Assembly (NCBI GenBank): GCA_963761755.1
Contig: CAVXIC010000039.1
Coordinates: 1,054,001 to 1,118,000 of the forward strand
DNA length: 64,000 nucleotides
DNA from: CAJXVA01 sp963761755
Lineage (GTDB): Bacteria > Myxococcota_A > Polyangia > Nannocystales > Nannocystaceae
Direction: 5' to 3'
Below are positions 61,333 through 64,000 of the stretch, one piece after another (the stretch's first letter is position 1; every line of letters begins with the position of its first letter). The translations under genes and the position numbers were made by a program. Below the pieces are notes generated by a model, which was not told where the DNA came from, did no database searches, and saw only the letters and a program-made list of their open reading frames with translations.

Positions 61333-62649
61333 CTACTCGGAGATCCCGAGGAGGCCGAGGTCCACCGATTCCGCCATCGCCTGGTAGCCCGCGTCGTTCG
61401 GATGGAGGTGATCACCCGAGTCGTACTGCGCCTGAATGCGCTTGGGGTTCTCCGGATCGCGCATCACGGCATCGAAGTCGATCACGCCGTCGAACTCGCC
61501 GCTGTTGCGGATCCAGTCGTTGATCGCGACGCGTTTCTCTTCTTTCTCCTCGGTGTAGTAGCCCTCCAGCGGTCCGCCTTCGAACGTGTCCTCGAACGGC
61601 GTGAGGGTGGCGCCGATGATCCTCATGTCGTGCGCATGCGCCCGCGAGATCAGCTGCTGGTAGCCGGCGATGACGTCCTCGGCGCTCGGCGCGGGCTCTC
61701 CCTCGGGGGTCAGCGGGGAATCCGGCCATCCGATGTCGTTGATGCCCATCATGAGGACGACCGTGTCGGCCTGCGGATGGCCCAGCACATCCCGGTCGAA
61801 CCGCGCCAGCGCATTGTCGCCCATACGGTCGCGGAGGATCCGTGCGCCGGAGATCCCCTCGTTGAGGACGGCGGCGTCCGATCCCGCCGCGACGATCCGT
61901 TCGGCAAGGATGTCCGGCCAGCGGTTGTTCTCGTTCGGAGTGGACACGTTCCCATCGGTGATCGAGTCGCCGAAGAACACGATCGAGCGTGAATCGCTGG
62001 CCGCGTCGACTGCAAGCCCGCTGAGGAACAGGCGGGAGTTCGTGGTCTCCGCCGCCTCGAACGCCTCCTCGCCGGTGAAGTCACCGTTTTCCGAGATGTA
62101 GGCGGTCTGGACACCGTCCTGGTGCCATGTCGTGAGGGGCGTCGCGTCGGGCAGGTAGAGGTCGACCGCCACCTCCGTCAGATCCTCGATCTCGAAATCC
62201 ACCGGGTCGCTCCAGATCGGCGCTCCGGCAGGAACCATGATGCTTTCCTGGCCCGAGAAGGTCAGCGTGCGGGCGGTATCGGGAACGATCGCCCCATTCT
62301 CGCCCGCGAGCGCGATGTCGGCGCCGCCGATCATGAGCGGACGGTCACCATACTCGTTGGAGATCTCGACCCGCACCTGATCGCCGCCCTGGGATACCCG
62401 CGCCACCTGCCGGATCGTCTGGTCCCGCAACGCCCGCGGGATCGACGCCGCGTTGAAGAAGTCGGGCTCCCAGATTGGTTGCGGGCTGGCGGACCACGTC
62501 TCGAGCCAATCAGCCTCCGCGGTTTGCGACAGAGCCGCCGTTCCGGCCAGGAGGACAGGCGCGACGATCGCCGCCCTCAGGAGGCGGCCGCGATTGCGTC
62601 CCAGCGCCTTCCGACCGCACGCGCCGAGTTCCGTCAGCGATGGTCGCAT
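61333..62649 (-). CDS. Secreted SGNH/GDSL hydrolase
   Basis: 438 residues with an N-terminal signal peptide (LLRAAIVAPVLLAGTAALSQ). A beta-sandwich-like N-terminal half of about 190 residues precedes the SGNH esterase domain: catalytic Ser in IVFFGDSITDGNVSTP, the Gly block EGISGARILRDR, Asn in LMMGINDIG, and the Asp/His pair in YDSGDHLHPNDAGYQAMAES. Relatives act as carbohydrate or lipid esterases; substrate unknown. Opposite to the small plasmid gene, monocistronic. Intact. Confidence 0.9.
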   Translation of the reverse strand: MRPSLTELGACGRKALGRNRGRLLRAAIVAPVLLAGTAALSQTAEADWLETWSASPQPIWEPDFFNAASIPRALRDQTIRQVARVSQGGDQVRVEISNEYGDRPLMIGGADIALAGENGAIVPDTARTLTFSGQESIMVPAGAPIWSDPVDFEIEDLTEVAVDLYLPDATPLTTWHQDGVQTAYISENGDFTGEEAFEAAETTNSRLFLSGLAVDAASDSRSIVFFGDSITDGNVSTPNENNRWPDILAERIVAAGSDAAVLNEGISGARILRDRMGDNALARFDRDVLGHPQADTVVLMMGINDIGWPDSPLTPEGEPAPSAEDVIAGYQQLISRAHAHDMRIIGATLTPFEDTFEGGPLEGYYTEEKEEKRVAINDWIRNSGEFDGVIDFDAVMRDPENPKRIQAQYDSGDHLHPNDAGYQAMAESVDLGLLGISE

Positions 62650-63291
62650 AGGATTTCTCCCCCCACACGCAGACCCTCTTTCCGATGATGGACCGAAGGG
62701 CCGATCGAGCCGATCAGGATCTCAACACCGCGCCAAATGCTTGTCAACGCTCGTCACGGTTGCGCTGTGAGGGTGGTGGATACTCGACCATGTCGACTCC
62801 GGGCTCTGAGCCGACAGACCGGGCACGTCCCCCGCTCGCGCGGGCGACCGGGCTCTCCTCGCCTGCGGCTCCCGGAGCCCCCTTCGGGGTCTCCGCCCTG
62901 GCGGGGCCCGATCCCTCGCGCGGGACGGCCACCGCGTCGGTCGTGGCCGCGCGGCGGCGGCACCCGGCCGCGGCTCCGGGAGTGCATCGAGTGGCGCGCC
63001 CCGAAGGGGGGCCGCGTTCGGAGGGCGCCGCCCTCCCCATGCAACCCCACGCGCCGCCCCTTCGGGGCGTCGTGCGCGGGGGGGTCTCCCCATCTTCCTT
63101 CACCTCCTTCGTCGGCTCCGTGCAGACGGGGCCCCTCCCCCCCGCGCAGGGTTGCATGGGCCCCCTCTCGCTCTCGGCGAGGGCCAGCCTGCGAAGGAGA
63201 GGGCCGCCCCTGGCGGACCTCGCCTCCGCAGCCCCGGCCCATGATGGGAAGGGGAAGACGCAGGGGACACCCGGAGATGGGAGACACCCCC
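62650..63291. other. GC-rich region with short hairpin repeats
   Basis: 642 bases without a convincing gene. The start (up to about 62790) probably holds the promoter of the SGNH gene. The middle is low-complexity and rich in palindromes (see the repeat entry). A frame running through it is open only by composition. Confidence 0.5.
62879..63069. repeat. Three CCCC-TTC-GGGG type hairpins
   Basis: ccccttcgggg at 62879-62889, ccccgaagggg at 62999-63009 and cgccccttcggggcg at 63055-63069 are related short palindromes with the same trinucleotide loop (ttc or its complement gaa). They may be structured RNA elements, terminators or repetitive extragenic palindromes. Confidence 0.4.
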
Positions 63292-63666
63292 ATGGGCCTC
63301 GACCAGTACGCCACCGCCACCCCGCCCGCGCCCTTCGTGGCCGACGACGACCCCGCCCCCGCCTTCGTCTGGCGCAAGCACGCCAAGCTGCAGGAATGGG
63401 CCGAGAGCCTGTTCATGGAGAGGAGCGGGGAGAGCTCGGACGCGCTCAACTGCGGCGAGCTGATCTTGACCGTCGAGGACGTGGACGCGCTCGAGGCCAT
63501 GGTCCGCGACGGCACCCTGCCCGAGAGCCCCGGCGGGTTCTTCTACGGCCACCAGCATCAGGACGAGGGCGCCGCCGCGTATCGCGATCAGGACCTGGCG
63601 TTCTGCGCCTGGGCCCGGGCCCGGATCGCGGACGGCCAGCGCGTGGTCTACTCCTGCTGGTGGTGA
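63292..63666 (+). CDS. Conserved plasmid/phage protein of unknown function
   Basis: 124 residues from the ATG at 63292 with gggag upstream (an ATG at 63277 is possible). MGLDQYATATPPAPFVADDD opens the protein and WRKHAKLQEWAESLFMERSG, NCGELILTVEDVDALEAMVR and the ending VYSCWW are typical of a small family sometimes mislabelled phosphoglycerate kinase and common on phages and alphaproteobacterial plasmids. Function unknown. A terminator-like hairpin follows. Confidence 0.75.
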   Translation: MGLDQYATATPPAPFVADDDPAPAFVWRKHAKLQEWAESLFMERSGESSDALNCGELILTVEDVDALEAMVRDGTLPESPGGFFYGHQHQDEGAAAYRDQDLAFCAWARARIADGQRVVYSCWW

Positions 63667-63721
63667 GCCGCGCCGAGCACCCGCTCTCACCGTGATCTCC
63701 TTCGTGGTGGTCCCGACGACG

Positions 63722-63752
63722 GGCCCCCGCCGTCCAGATGGGGGCCTCCTTT
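63722..63752 (+). terminator. Intrinsic terminator-like hairpin
   Basis: ggccccc (63722-63728) pairs with gggggcc (63740-63746) around an 11-base loop, followed by the short T-rich tcctttc. It lies 56 bases behind the stop of the preceding gene. Confidence 0.55.
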
Positions 63753-63911
63753 CGCCGGCAGCCGGAGCCAGGTCGGCCCTGGCCTCGAATGCTGAATCTC
63801 CCCGCTCTATCAGTCCCTTATCCCCCTCGGCGGGGTCGATTTCCCTTGGTCACGAAACCACGCCGTGGTAATGTTTTCGCAGCCGCCGCAACGACTTGAT
63901 GGAGGACCGCC

Positions 63912-64000
63912 ATGACCCCCGAGCCCCGCACGACCGCGTCCGAGGCCCTCGCCGTCCCGTCCCGCCATCGGCTCCCGAACCGCCGCCTCACGGAGACCCG
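63912..64000 (+). CDS. Partial gene at the window edge, possibly TSCPD-domain protein
   Basis: An ATG at 63912 with ggagga upstream opens a frame that runs off the window: TPEPRTTASEALAVPSRHRL then PNRRLTETR. The segment RHRLPNRRLTETR resembles the start of short TSCPD-domain proteins found on Rhodobacterales plasmids. Only 29 codons are visible, so the assignment is tentative. Confidence 0.45.
   Translation, partial: MTPEPRTTASEALAVPSRHRLPNRRLTET

Noticed and set aside
62794..63291. Plus-strand open frame in the GC-rich repeat region
   Set aside because: Low-complexity translation across hairpin repeats and out of frame with the real gene at 63292.
1..64000. CRISPR arrays, tRNA or rRNA genes
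   Set aside because: No regularly spaced direct repeats and no tRNA- or rRNA-like sequence were found on reading both strands.

Overview
The window is very GC-rich (about 70 percent by eye) and most of it looks like a plasmid or other accessory replicon of a Rhodobacterales alphaproteobacterium. The evidence is a complete repA-repB-repC module with parS palindromes, VPLPA-CTERM surface proteins, a bacteriochlorophyll-type 8-vinyl reductase, three TRAP transporter systems of roseobacter type, and many insertion sequences. The first 3.59 kb do not fit this picture. They carry hutI and hutU and a lipoprotein related to copper type II monooxygenases, with an S/T/D/G-rich linker typical of Nannocystis/Enhygromyxa-like myxobacteria, and they stop abruptly at a decapitated IS256 transposase. 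This is either a foreign import or a chimeric contig.

Layout: 1-3.6 kb foreign hut/lipoprotein block; 3.6-7.5 kb IS256 and Tn3 scraps, one intact IS5-family element, a vapBC pair and an IS903-like IS5 element; 7.5-11 kb IS-truncated hsdR coupled to a fitAB-type toxin-antitoxin pair, then a decapitated glutamine amidotransferase; 11.2-14.5 kb two VPLPA-CTERM proteins (one with an in-frame amber codon); 14.9-16.2 kb a secreted serine hydrolase; 16.4-19.1 kb an IS3-type element interrupted by an IS66 element with a perfect 8-bp target duplication; 19.3-22.7 kb repABC; 22.8-25.6 kb a TAXI-type TRAP transporter; 25.9-28.2 kb an Uma2 remnant, four small uncharacterised coupled genes and a resolvase scrap.

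28.3-41.5 kb is a full ectoine/hydroxyectoine catabolic island. atf-ssd-asnC are on the minus strand, diverging from enuR-uehABC-eutABCDE on the plus strand. Import is by UehABC, ring opening and deacetylation by EutD/EutE (with EutABC for hydroxyectoine), and conversion to aspartate by Atf and Ssd. EnuR and AsnC would be the regulators. enuR has an in-frame TGA, and uehC, eutA and eutB carry single-base indels. 41.7-46.5 kb holds an IS5 wreck, a second resolvase relic, bciA, a multiply frameshifted DUF6880 gene and a CsbD protein.

47.0-56.4 kb is a sialic acid island. nanR-siaPQM-nanE-nanK-nagB-nagA form one minus-strand operon, with nanA-nanM divergent across a palindromic operator. Together they would import N-acetylneuraminate and take it to fructose-6-phosphate, though nanM is frameshifted. 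56.4-64 kb is accessory: a broken IS30, an ISNCY-like element, a VPLPA-CTERM relic, a tyrosine recombinase C-terminus, parDE, small plasmid proteins and an SGNH esterase. The number of single-base lesions is high for one window, so either pseudogene decay or residual sequencing error is at work.
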